Of a DNA stretch of 64,000 nucleotides, positions 53,184 to 62,435 are shown piece after piece (the first letter of the stretch is position 1; every line of letters starts with the position of its first letter). The DNA comes from Sulfurimonas sp. Its GTDB lineage: Bacteria; Campylobacterota; Campylobacteria; Campylobacterales; Sulfurimonadaceae. The translations under genes and the position numbers were made by a program. Below the pieces are notes generated by a model. That model saw only the letters and a program-made list of their open reading frames with translations. It had not been told where the DNA came from and made no database searches. The stretch covers positions 1 to 64,000 of the forward strand of contig NZ_JAPHUF010000007.1 of NCBI RefSeq assembly GCF_026196735.1. Reading direction: 5' to 3'.

Positions 53184-53570
53184 TTATCTTTTTAAGCTCT
53201 TTACCCAACCCTCCATAACTACATGTAAATCTTCTTTTGGCGCTTCTAAAAAGTCAATAACAATTTTATCTTTAAACTCGCATATACCTATGCTTCTTGG
53301 TCTGGCTGCTAAAATTCTGGTATCTGGTATCGCCTGTCCGAAACAAAAAATAATATTTTTGGCATCTATCAACCCATCTATAATCTCTCCGCCAAGATTT
53401 TTTGTATGTGTAAAGTGATCAAAAACTGATATAAATACAGCAACTGGGTGATTGTTTATTATTTGCTTAAGGTACTCAATAATTTCATCCGTGCTTGAGA
53501 TTTTCATCTCATCTTTTAATAATTCTAAGCTGTAAACTGGGTACTTTTTCATAAAAACTGTTTTTTTCAT
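53184..53570 (-). CDS. Unknown protein paired with the TDT transporter
   Basis: I do not recognise a characterised family for this 128-residue protein. It has no signal peptide. The middle reads as an alpha-beta unit with an AVFISVFDHFTHTKNLGG segment, FCFGQAIPDTRILAARPRSI and a C-terminal DLHVVMEGWVKSLKR. The start lies one base after the transporter stop, so it is translated with it. A role linked to transport or to its substrate is possible. Confidence 0.7.
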   Translation of the reverse strand: MKKTVFMKKYPVYSLELLKDEMKISSTDEIIEYLKQIINNHPVAVFISVFDHFTHTKNLGGEIIDGLIDAKNIIFCFGQAIPDTRILAARPRSIGICEFKDKIVIDFLEAPKEDLHVVMEGWVKSLKR

Positions 53571-53571
53571 T

Positions 53572-54534
53572 TTATTCCTTAATACAAATTTCTTCTTTTT
53601 TTATGTGTAACAATGTCTGATATGTTACTATAAATACGATAATTGTGACTATGGCTATCATAAAATATGAAAAAAGCAGCAAAGAAGTAGAACCATTTTG
53701 GTTGTACATAAGCATAGTACTTATTGCCATAGCAGCTATTGGAAAAACAAAAGCCCACCAAGAGATAAAAAACTTTATTTTTATAAAGTTTTTATACATA
53801 AAAGCAACTAAAATTGTAAAAAATATAGCCATATTAAAAAGCATAAGAGCAAACACATCTATAACCTCAAACATTTTGAAGTATGCTATAAAGCCCACAG
53901 CAGGAGGCGCAATTAAAATAAATAGAGTAGGCATAAACTTAACAGCCATCTGATTATGAAATATAATTCTATTTAGTATTACGGCAAAAAGAATTATCCA
54001 AAAAAATATTCCAACGCTAAAGAAGTAAACTAATATTCCCAAATCTACAAATCCGACACCGGCAACTGGAACTAAAACATTTCCTACTATGGGTATAAAC
54101 CAAGCAGGATTTGAATGATCCATATGCTGATTTTCATTTATCCAAAAAGAAATAGTATGCATAGTTAGATAAAAATGAAGCAAAGTCCCTGGATACCAAA
54201 CAATTGCGCTTATTACAGGGTAACTCTCCTTGTAGATGATTGCCAACATTAGCATAGAGATAGAAATAGCGGCAAAAAAATTAATTCTTACAGGATGTGA
54301 AAACTCATTTTTAACAGCTGCTTTGTATTTAAAAAATTTCTTTAGATAAATAAAAGATACAATCACAAAAACAGCTGTAGTGATGTACATTAGAACTTCT
54401 CCAATTAAAAAAGGAAAATCAAGCCAAAGAGCAGCTTTTTGGTATGTGATAGTCAGTCCGCTTAGTCCCATCACAATAGCGTACATCATAACGGGGAAAA
54501 ATTTTAGTCTGTTATGCTCTTGTGCTACTTCCAT
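53572..54534 (-). CDS. TDT/SLAC1-family transporter (TehA-like)
   Basis: This 320-residue inner-membrane protein has about ten hydrophobic helices and the TDT family start RLKFFPVMMYAIVMGLSGL. Members move C4-dicarboxylates, sulfite or tellurite-related anions; the substrate is not clear. Helices are very rich in Phe and Ile. It forms a pair with the unknown gene downstream and is divergent from the calcium-binding protein gene. Confidence 0.85.
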   Translation of the reverse strand: MEVAQEHNRLKFFPVMMYAIVMGLSGLTITYQKAALWLDFPFLIGEVLMYITTAVFVIVSFIYLKKFFKYKAAVKNEFSHPVRINFFAAISISMLMLAIIYKESYPVISAIVWYPGTLLHFYLTMHTISFWINENQHMDHSNPAWFIPIVGNVLVPVAGVGFVDLGILVYFFSVGIFFWIILFAVILNRIIFHNQMAVKFMPTLFILIAPPAVGFIAYFKMFEVIDVFALMLFNMAIFFTILVAFMYKNFIKIKFFISWWAFVFPIAAMAISTMLMYNQNGSTSLLLFSYFMIAIVTIIVFIVTYQTLLHIKKEEICIKE

Positions 54535-54642
54535 ATTAAAGCCTTTATTATTATCTGTAATTATAATTATAATAAATTTTACTATATTTTAGGAAAAAAG
54601 TCAATCAAAGCAGCAAAAGCCAGTTATTATGTGAATGTCGCT

Positions 54643-54668
54643 TAAAAATATTTGCAATTTACCGATTT
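54643..54668 (+). promoter_or_regulatory. FliA (sigma-28)-like promoter before the calcium-binding gene
   Basis: TAAA (54643-54646) is followed after 15 bases by CCGATTT (54662-54668), close to the flagellar sigma-28 pattern TAAA-N15/16-CCGATAA. The start site would be near 54678. The spacing is one base shorter than ideal and the -10 is imperfect at its end. Confidence 0.5.
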
Positions 54669-54700
54669 AAAAGAAAAGCACTTAAAGCAAGGAGTGTATT

Positions 54701-55723
54701 ATGAAGATACAACACTCGGATGTTTCACTTTTTTCTTCTCACCATAAATATCATGAGATTAAAGAAGAAGAAAATTTAAATATATGGAATAGAGATGAAG
54801 ATGCTCCAGAGCGACTTCAGAGAAACGACAGATTTGAGCCTTCGGATAATTTAAAAAAATTAGAACATACAAAAAAAGCTGATTATCTGCAAGAAGATAT
54901 GTTTGACATGCCGCTTGATTCTAAGACGCTAAGCATTTTGCGGGCTCTTGAAGCCTTGATTGGCAAAAAAATAAACATATCTTTTTATCGTAAAGCTGAA
55001 ACTGCAGAGATAGAAGTTCCAAAACAACATGTACAAGATAGTGAAGTAGAGCGACTTGGATGGGGAGTAGAGTACAGCTATAGTCGTACTGAGATTCGCG
55101 AGGAGATGTTAAAATTTTCTGCAAAAGGAAGTGTAAGCACTGAAGATGGCAAAGAGATAGATTTTAAACTCGCACTTAAAATGCAAAAAAGTTCAATAAT
55201 GCAAGAAAACATCTCATTTAAAGCTGGAGATGCTCTAATCGACCCGCTTGTACTAAATTTTGGCAATAATACAGTAACTATGAGCGATATTAAACACAAC
55301 TTTGACCTTGACCTTGATGGCAAAGAAGATGAGTTTTCTTTTGTTGGTAAAGGAAGCGGTTTTTTGGCTCTTGATAAAAACAGTGATGGCATTATTAATG
55401 ATGGGAGTGAACTATTTGGTCCTACTCTTGGAAATGGTTTTGAAGAACTTTTAGCATATGATAGTGACAAGAATAACTGGATTGATGAAAATGATGCAGT
55501 ATTTGAAAAGCTATTGATTTGGACTAAGGATGAAGATGGCAATGAGCAACTCTTTAGACTAAAAGACAAAGATGTGGGAGCGCTTTATCTCGATAGAGTT
55601 AATACAGATTTTGAGTTACAAAACAGCGATAATTTTATGATAGCAAAGATGCGAGAGAGTTCCATATATCTTAATGAAAATGGCGGAGTAGGGACACTTC
55701 AAGAGATAGATTTAGTAATATAA
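54701..55723 (+). CDS. Protein with EF-hand-like calcium-binding repeats
   Basis: This 340-residue protein has no signal peptide or membrane helix. Residues 60-170 are an unassigned region with LDSKTLSILRALEALIGKK. From residue 200 it has three Asp-rich calcium-loop motifs: DLDLDGKEDE (202-211), DKNSDGIINDGSELFG (225-240) and DSDKNNWIDEND (254-265). This C-terminal pattern is common in cytoplasmic or secreted proteins of unknown role. AAGGAG precedes the ATG, and a FliA-like promoter lies upstream. Secretion by the flagellar or a type I system is conceivable but not shown. Confidence 0.78.
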   Translation: MKIQHSDVSLFSSHHKYHEIKEEENLNIWNRDEDAPERLQRNDRFEPSDNLKKLEHTKKADYLQEDMFDMPLDSKTLSILRALEALIGKKINISFYRKAETAEIEVPKQHVQDSEVERLGWGVEYSYSRTEIREEMLKFSAKGSVSTEDGKEIDFKLALKMQKSSIMQENISFKAGDALIDPLVLNFGNNTVTMSDIKHNFDLDLDGKEDEFSFVGKGSGFLALDKNSDGIINDGSELFGPTLGNGFEELLAYDSDKNNWIDENDAVFEKLLIWTKDEDGNEQLFRLKDKDVGALYLDRVNTDFELQNSDNFMIAKMRESSIYLNENGGVGTLQEIDLVI

Positions 55724-55734
55724 AATAAGTTGCT

Positions 55735-56247
55735 TTAAGTATCTGGATTTTCTTGAAATTCATCATAAATAACCACTGTTCCGGCAAGTAAGTCGTGAAG
55801 TCCTCTTTTGTCTTTTCTAAAACCTATCATGATGAAACCTATAAGAAATGCAAGAGTAGATACTATGTATCCAAATGAACGAGTTAAAGCTTGAGTGTTG
55901 TTTATATCTTCAAATGTTTTTGCATCAACAATTTTAACATGTACAAATTTTTTCCCGGGAGTAGCACCTTTATATTTTTTCCAAAATATCATATAGACAG
56001 TAAGAAGCACTATAATATTGATTAGTTCCCATGTTCTATCCATTTTAGGTAAATTCGATAAAGCTTTATTTGCGTTTCCACTCATAGCATATTGTATATT
56101 TTGTTGATATTGTGAGAAATCAAACCAGCTTCCATCACTTAAAATGTAGATAACGATAGCCACCGGCAGAGCTAAAAAAAGAGTATCTGCAAGAGATGCA
56201 ATAAAGCGAACCCAAAAGCCGGCATACCTTACTTCATTTTTTGACAT
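55735..56247 (-). CDS. RDD family membrane protein
   Basis: This 170-residue protein has the RDD pattern AGFWVRFIASLADTLFLALP at the start, three to four hydrophobic helices, GATPGKKFVHVKIVDAKTFE in the middle and RKDKRGLHDLLAGTVVIYDE near the end. The Arg-Asp-Asp motif is present in the variant form R-ASLAD. Its role is unknown, though related proteins act in ion exchange. It lies five bases after guaB. Confidence 0.87.
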   Translation of the reverse strand: MSKNEVRYAGFWVRFIASLADTLFLALPVAIVIYILSDGSWFDFSQYQQNIQYAMSGNANKALSNLPKMDRTWELINIIVLLTVYMIFWKKYKGATPGKKFVHVKIVDAKTFEDINNTQALTRSFGYIVSTLAFLIGFIMIGFRKDKRGLHDLLAGTVVIYDEFQENPDT

Positions 56248-56252
56248 ATAAA

Positions 56253-57761
<1,509 letters not shown>

Positions 57762-57780
57762 TTAAAAAGAGGTTAATAAA

Positions 57781-57813
57781 AGCCCTTAGCCTGCAACACC
57801 GTTGCAATCGGGC
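57781..57813 (-). terminator. Terminator of the tlpA-dsb run
   Basis: On the minus strand GCCC (57813-57810) pairs with GGGC across a nested TGCAAC/GTTGCA hairpin, and the RNA then reads TTTTATT. It lies about 35-70 bases after the TlpA-like gene's stop. Confidence 0.65.
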
Positions 57814-57834
57814 GGTACAAAATTGTACCTTTTT
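57814..57834 (+). other. GGTACAA inverted repeat with T-run
   Basis: GGTACAA (57814-57820) and TTGTACC (57823-57829) form a perfect seven-base stem with a two-base centre, followed by TTTTT on the plus strand. No plus-strand gene precedes it, so it may stabilise the adjoining minus-strand terminator or be an operator. Confidence 0.4.
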
Positions 57835-57848
57835 AAACAACCTTAAAT

Positions 57849-58469
57849 CTAATTTTGGGGTTGTTCAAAAATCTTTTTTAAATCTTTCTCAATTACACTA
57901 CTGCTAATGGCACCTAAATAAAAATTATTATTTGGATTATTGCCATAAATATCTGTCAATTTTTGATACTTTGTATCTTTGAGAATAACTTTAAAAGGAA
58001 TTTGCATAGACGGTTCGTATTTTATATCTTTTAAGATTGTGTCTATAATTATATTGTTATGCTTGGAATTACTTATAAAATAAAAAGCACCGTATGAATA
58101 TCTAAACTTGTCATCAATGTATGTATCGCTAACATCTTCAAAAGTATTAAGTGCTATGATCAAAAGTTTATCTAAATATTTTACCTGCAAATCTGTTAAG
58201 TGCGGTGCTTCTTTTCGACATGGCGGACAATAAGTAGCATACATGTCAAACATAATAACTTTATCTTCGTGTCCCTCTACAACAAAACCGCCATTTTCTC
58301 TTTTTAACACAAACTTCTCTCCACTACTAATATCTTCAATAGTGTATGATGATTGTGCTACAGTTGTATGTTCTTTTACGGGAGGAGTGTTCTCTTGTTC
58401 AGGTTTGTCATTACACCCTGTAAAAACTAAAATAGTAAAAAGCGCAAATAATGTGTAAATAAATTTCAT
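57849..58469 (-). CDS. TlpA-like thioredoxin lipoprotein
   Basis: This 206-residue protein has a lipobox FTGC (Cys19) and a thioredoxin fold with active site CPPC at residues 81-84 and the family lead-in IMFDMYATYCPPCRKEAPHL. TlpA/ResA-type proteins reduce cysteines for cytochrome c maturation. It is the last gene of a redox run with DsbA-like and DsbB-like genes. Reductase function would contrast with those oxidants, and its partner electron donor is not visible. Confidence 0.88.
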   Translation of the reverse strand: MKFIYTLFALFTILVFTGCNDKPEQENTPPVKEHTTVAQSSYTIEDISSGEKFVLKRENGGFVVEGHEDKVIMFDMYATYCPPCRKEAPHLTDLQVKYLDKLLIIALNTFEDVSDTYIDDKFRYSYGAFYFISNSKHNNIIIDTILKDIKYEPSMQIPFKVILKDTKYQKLTDIYGNNPNNNFYLGAISSSVIEKDLKKIFEQPQN

Positions 58470-58482
58470 TTAAAATCCTTTT

Positions 58483-59121
58483 TTAAAGTTCTGATTCTAT
58501 CAATCTAATGAGCTGTTTTTGCCCAAATTCTTGTAACATTTTGCCATTTACAAAAAATTGAGGTGTTTTTTTAACACCTAGTGCTTTTGCATCAGACACC
58601 TCTTGCTTGATTAGCTCATCTAGTTTAGGGTCATTAAAATCTTTTTTAAGCTGCTCAATATCTAAACCTAAATGTGCCATAAGTTTCCATACCACTTGTT
58701 TATTTGGAACATGATGAACTACCCATTGATTTTGATACCTAAAAAGTGCTTCCAATGTTTCTAGGTATTTACCCTGTTTTTTAGTTGCCTCTAAAAGTTT
58801 TACTACATAATCTGAATCTTGATGAAAAGGAGCATATCTGATAACATGTTTTATTTTACCTTCGTAATTAGCCATTATTTCCTGTACAATGGGATAAAAA
58901 GCTCTACAAGTTTCACAAGAAGGATCTAGAAATTCCACTAAGGTTACTTCAGCATCCTTATTGCCAACAACGGTTGAGTAATCTCTAATGAATTTTTCTT
59001 CATTTGTTTTAGCAATTAAAGCGGCTTCGTCCGATTTGTTGTTGTTATATGCGAAAGTTCCAAATGCGAATAAAATCAGTAGTGATACCACCGACAACAG
59101 TATGATTTTTTGTTTGTTCAT
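58483..59121 (-). CDS. DsbA/DsbG-like thiol:disulfide oxidoreductase
   Basis: This 212-residue membrane-anchored thioredoxin-fold protein has one N-terminal helix (residues 7-24) and the active site CETC at residues 69-72 (DPSCETCRAFYP). The helical insert and C-terminal VKKTPQFFVNGK with cis-Pro region are typical of the DsbA group. It would introduce or isomerise disulfides in the periplasm. Its start overlaps the dsbB stop by four bases, so the two form a pair. Confidence 0.88.
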   Translation of the reverse strand: MNKQKIILLSVVSLLILFAFGTFAYNNNKSDEAALIAKTNEEKFIRDYSTVVGNKDAEVTLVEFLDPSCETCRAFYPIVQEIMANYEGKIKHVIRYAPFHQDSDYVVKLLEATKKQGKYLETLEALFRYQNQWVVHHVPNKQVVWKLMAHLGLDIEQLKKDFNDPKLDELIKQEVSDAKALGVKKTPQFFVNGKMLQEFGQKQLIRLIESEL

Positions 59122-59555
59122 GAGTTTTTCCTTTTTAAAAATAAAAATAATAGAGCTAATATAATAGAAAATGCGATAAATGAAAGCATTGGTATTGATA
59201 TAAAACCGAAAAAATTAATATATTTAGTCGAGCATGGTATTCCCTTAGCGCATGGTGTTATGCTCTTTGAAATAATTCCATACTGCAAAAGATTATGATA
59301 AAGTGCAGTTAACCATCCTATCACAACAAAAGGTGCAGAGTATTTAAGTATGTTTTTATCAAGCGGAAAGAGTCCAACAAGCAATATAATAACTAATGGA
59401 TACATTAAAATTCTTTGATACCAGCAAAGAATGCAAGGCGGATACTCCATTACTTCACTAAAAAATAAACTTCCAAGAGTTGCAATAGTTGCAACCAGCC
59501 AAGCAAAAAAGATAATATTCCAATCTCTGCTGGATTCTATGCTATCATTTTTCAT
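59118..59555 (-). CDS. dsbB: DsbB/DsbI disulfide-bond formation membrane protein
   Basis: DsbB re-oxidises DsbA and passes electrons to quinone. This 145-residue protein has four hydrophobic helices, the first cysteine pair Cys41/Cys44 in PPCILCWYQR and a second pair Cys102/Cys108 in the periplasmic loop. All four catalytic cysteines are intact. It is coupled by a four-base overlap to the DsbA-like gene, forming a complete oxidative pair. Confidence 0.92.
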   Translation of the reverse strand: MKNDSIESSRDWNIIFFAWLVATIATLGSLFFSEVMEYPPCILCWYQRILMYPLVIILLVGLFPLDKNILKYSAPFVVIGWLTALYHNLLQYGIISKSITPCAKGIPCSTKYINFFGFISIPMLSFIAFSIILALLFLFLKRKNS

Positions 59556-59628
59556 ATAATAAATATCCTAATAATTATATTTTGAGTGAATAGTAGCATA
59601 TTTTTTTTATGTAAAATTAACAAGAAGT

Positions 59629-60477
59629 TTATTTGAGCATATATTCTATTTTTTGAATCTCATTTATATCATCCACTAACTCTTGAATATTTTCAAACCC
59701 ATCTTGAGAACCAAGTATCTGTGCAACGACCATAAAGCGTGCAGAACTGTCTCCTCCGGCTTTTGAATTGTTTATCATAAGAGTTTTAAAATCATCATCT
59801 ATTGACAGCAGATGTATTACACCACTAAAGCCACCGTCAATTCCACAAGCTGGACCAAAACCTCTAATGGCATCAAATGTATCTATATCTTTAGAATTGA
59901 CACCTTCATCTATCCACTCTGCAAGTTTTGGGTACTTAATCTTTAGTGTTTGAATATTGTTTTTTATATCTTGATTCTCTTTTGATTCCCAAAGTAGTTC
60001 GGCGAAAAACTGCGAAGCTAAATGAGCAAGCTCAGAGTTGTGAGTTATAGAAGTGAAATCTTTCACACGCGATAAAAACTCCTCTTTTGAATATACATGT
60101 ATAAGTAGCGGGGCAATGCGGCCACAAATGCTCAAGTCACTTGATGTTGAACCCATCTCAACTAATGCATTGCGTGTAGCTCCATCAATATATCCATCAT
60201 ACTTAGACATTTTTTCTTTCCAAAATGAGTAATAATCCTCTTGATTGAACTCTCTGTTTTTTGACATGTACTCTAAAAGATAAAGAGCCTGATCGCCGTA
60301 ATGAGTAAAATCACCTTTTGTCTTGCCTTTATGCCAGATTGATTGTGCATCATTAAGTGTTTGCCAGTCTATTGGTAAATTATCTAAGTCTTCTTCATCA
60401 TAAATCCAATGAGCACCAAGAGCATAAGCATCCGCGGTTAATGAAGCGAGTATAGAGTTTTTAATTTTAGCATCCAT
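59629..60477 (-). CDS. ADP-ribosylglycohydrolase-like protein with altered metal site
   Basis: This 282-residue protein is built like the DraG/ARH family: an early ASLTADAYALGAHWIYD segment and a C-terminal GGDS motif at 241-244. The canonical GGDTDT metal-binding motif reads GGDSSA, so the second Asp is missing, and the first TDDT-type motif is also changed (HYGDQAL). It may have lost hydrolase activity or bind a different ligand. It stands alone with no toxin or nitrogenase gene nearby. Confidence 0.75.
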   Translation of the reverse strand: MDAKIKNSILASLTADAYALGAHWIYDEEDLDNLPIDWQTLNDAQSIWHKGKTKGDFTHYGDQALYLLEYMSKNREFNQEDYYSFWKEKMSKYDGYIDGATRNALVEMGSTSSDLSICGRIAPLLIHVYSKEEFLSRVKDFTSITHNSELAHLASQFFAELLWESKENQDIKNNIQTLKIKYPKLAEWIDEGVNSKDIDTFDAIRGFGPACGIDGGFSGVIHLLSIDDDFKTLMINNSKAGGDSSARFMVVAQILGSQDGFENIQELVDDINEIQKIEYMLK

Positions 60478-60605
60478 TTTTTATGCCTTTTTGCAAATAT
60501 TTTTTTTTATTTATATTATCAGTATAGTCTAAAATAGAGTGCTTTATTTATTTATGAAGCAATAAAATAAGTTGTAATTAAATATGTTTATTTATACATG
60601 TAGGA

Positions 60606-60860
60606 TTAGATTTCTTCGTTTTTCCAGGCTTTTATAGCATCAGGAAGTGTTTCAAAACCGCTAACTCTTCCGATAATAAACACTTCATCAAAGACATAAC
60701 AGCAGATATTGCCGTTTGGCTCCAACATAAAGACGGCATACTCATCTTCGCGTACATCTTTTGAGATAACCCTCATGCCGTCAACAGTATCATTTATCTC
60801 TACAATGTCATCATACTCTACATCAAGAAGTTCTTTGCCGTTACTAATATATGTAGCCAT
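60606..60860 (-). CDS. Small unknown acidic protein
   Basis: I do not recognise this 84-residue protein. It has no signal peptide, and its strand-rich pattern includes DIVEINDTVDGMRVISKDV and a Cys pair (NICCYVFDE). It ends with WKNEE. It lies ten bases after the HPP gene and could share its transcript. Confidence 0.6.
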   Translation of the reverse strand: MATYISNGKELLDVEYDDIVEINDTVDGMRVISKDVREDEYAVFMLEPNGNICCYVFDEVFIIGRVSGFETLPDAIKAWKNEEI

Positions 60861-60870
60861 TTTTGCCTCT

Positions 60871-61422
60871 TTAAAACCAACTTCTTGGATAGTGTCTTTT
60901 TGGATTATTCGAAAGGTTATTTATTACTAAAGCTATAATGAGTAATATAAACGCCCCGACTGCAATAGGAGATATAACATACATGTAATCCAAACCATGG
61001 ATTGTATCGCCTCCAATTACTGCAATAAGTGCAGTTGCTCCGCCTGGAGGATGCATTGTACATGTGTATTGCATTGCTATTATTGAGAGTGATACGGCAA
61101 TGGCTCCTAACATAGAGATGTCAAGGTTGATGTATTTGTAAACTGTTATACCAATAATGGCAGATATAACATGACCGCCTATCAAGTTTCTAGGTTGTGA
61201 AAAATCAGCTTGGGGAGCACCGTAAAGGAGCACTGCAGATGCTCCAAAAGAACCCACAAGTAACATGCTGTTGAGTATATCTATTTGCATAAGTTTAGGA
61301 ATAATTGAAACAAGATAAATTCCTATAAATGAACCGATTCCAGACCACATAATTTTACTAAATGGCTTTCTAGGTAAAGATCTCTCATGTCCTTTCATTC
61401 TGCTAAAATATGATTTAATCAT
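60871..61422 (-). CDS. HPP family membrane protein
   Basis: This 183-residue protein has about four membrane helices and the HPP signature in TCTMHPPGGATALIAVIGG, with a typical ASAVLLYGAP segment near residue 60. A plant HPP protein carries nitrite; for this bacterial form the substrate is unknown. It lies between the globin-PsiE gene and the small acidic gene on one strand. The context suggests nitrogen-oxide or gas-related use, which is inference. Confidence 0.88.
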   Translation of the reverse strand: MIKSYFSRMKGHERSLPRKPFSKIMWSGIGSFIGIYLVSIIPKLMQIDILNSMLLVGSFGASAVLLYGAPQADFSQPRNLIGGHVISAIIGITVYKYINLDISMLGAIAVSLSIIAMQYTCTMHPPGGATALIAVIGGDTIHGLDYMYVISPIAVGAFILLIIALVINNLSNNPKRHYPRSWF

Positions 61423-61505
61423 TGTTAAATAATTCCTTGAAAAATATTAAAGTATTATAGCTATTTATAATACGAAAAATTACGATTTAAATCAAGATTT
61501 TGTTT

Positions 61506-62411
61506 TTAGACTGAGTTAGCCTTCTTTTTTACACCAACAAGCCAATATGCGATTGCTAAACTAACTATAACAAAACCGATAATTAAAAGATCATCTACTT
61601 TTTCGGAAGAGAGAGAATAAATCAATACCTTTCTAATAAGTGCCGCCATCGCCAACATAATAAAAGCACCAATGGCAAAGCCTTTGCCTTGAAGATGATT
61701 TATCTCTTCATGAATCAATTCAATAGCTGCCCATAAAACCAGCAAACTTCCTAAAACAGTTAATATGCCTTTTTCTATGCCGATATCGGAGAAAAACAGC
61801 AGATAAATGTCATAAACAAACAAACCAATTGCAAAAAAGGCAACAAGAGCCAATGCACCGGCAAGAAATAAATTTACATAAGAATTGAATTTTTTTAGAC
61901 CGGATAAAATTGTTTTTTCAAATGAAGATAATGATAAAAATTTACTCAACTCCTCTTCTCTGTAAGAACTTGTGAGAACATCAAGGTTCATATCTATTAT
62001 TTTCTCTACAGCATTGATTTCTTTAAGATGTTGCTCTTTATTATGAAAATGTACCTCTATGCTGTTTAAAACAAAAGTTCTTACAAAAGTGAAAGCTGAA
62101 TTAACATAGTGAGTAGGCAGTCCAATCTTTACATGTATCTCACCAATTTTATATAGATACATAAAATACGGCATATCATATTTGCCGCAAAACAGGTTAA
62201 TAAACCACTCTTTGATTTTTTTGCGATGGTGTGCAATAATATCTTTGTTCTTTAAAAATTGAGCAGTTTGTCCAAACCCCCAGATGTAATCATAAAACTC
62301 ATCTATAAACTGATCTGCAAGTTCTTCCATTCTAGGTTGCAGATCTTTTAGTATTTTAGCTTCTTCTTCTGTGAACTTGTAGTCTGCTCTTAAAGAGTTA
62401 TATTGTTGCAT
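61506..62411 (-). CDS. Globin sensor domain fused to a PsiE-like membrane domain
   Basis: Residues 1-160 read as a globin-sensor/protoglobin domain with the likely proximal haem ligand His93 in IGEIHVKIGLPTHYV. After a helical linker (about 160-185), residues 188-300 hold four membrane helices resembling the PsiE family, ending in a short basic tail. It has no methyl-acceptor or GGDEF output, unlike most globin-coupled sensors. Oxygen or nitric oxide binding at the membrane is the likely input. The output is unknown. Confidence 0.8.
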   Translation of the reverse strand: MQQYNSLRADYKFTEEEAKILKDLQPRMEELADQFIDEFYDYIWGFGQTAQFLKNKDIIAHHRKKIKEWFINLFCGKYDMPYFMYLYKIGEIHVKIGLPTHYVNSAFTFVRTFVLNSIEVHFHNKEQHLKEINAVEKIIDMNLDVLTSSYREEELSKFLSLSSFEKTILSGLKKFNSYVNLFLAGALALVAFFAIGLFVYDIYLLFFSDIGIEKGILTVLGSLLVLWAAIELIHEEINHLQGKGFAIGAFIMLAMAALIRKVLIYSLSSEKVDDLLIIGFVIVSLAIAYWLVGVKKKANSV

Positions 62412-62435
62412 TGTTAATCCTTAGAATTTGATTGT

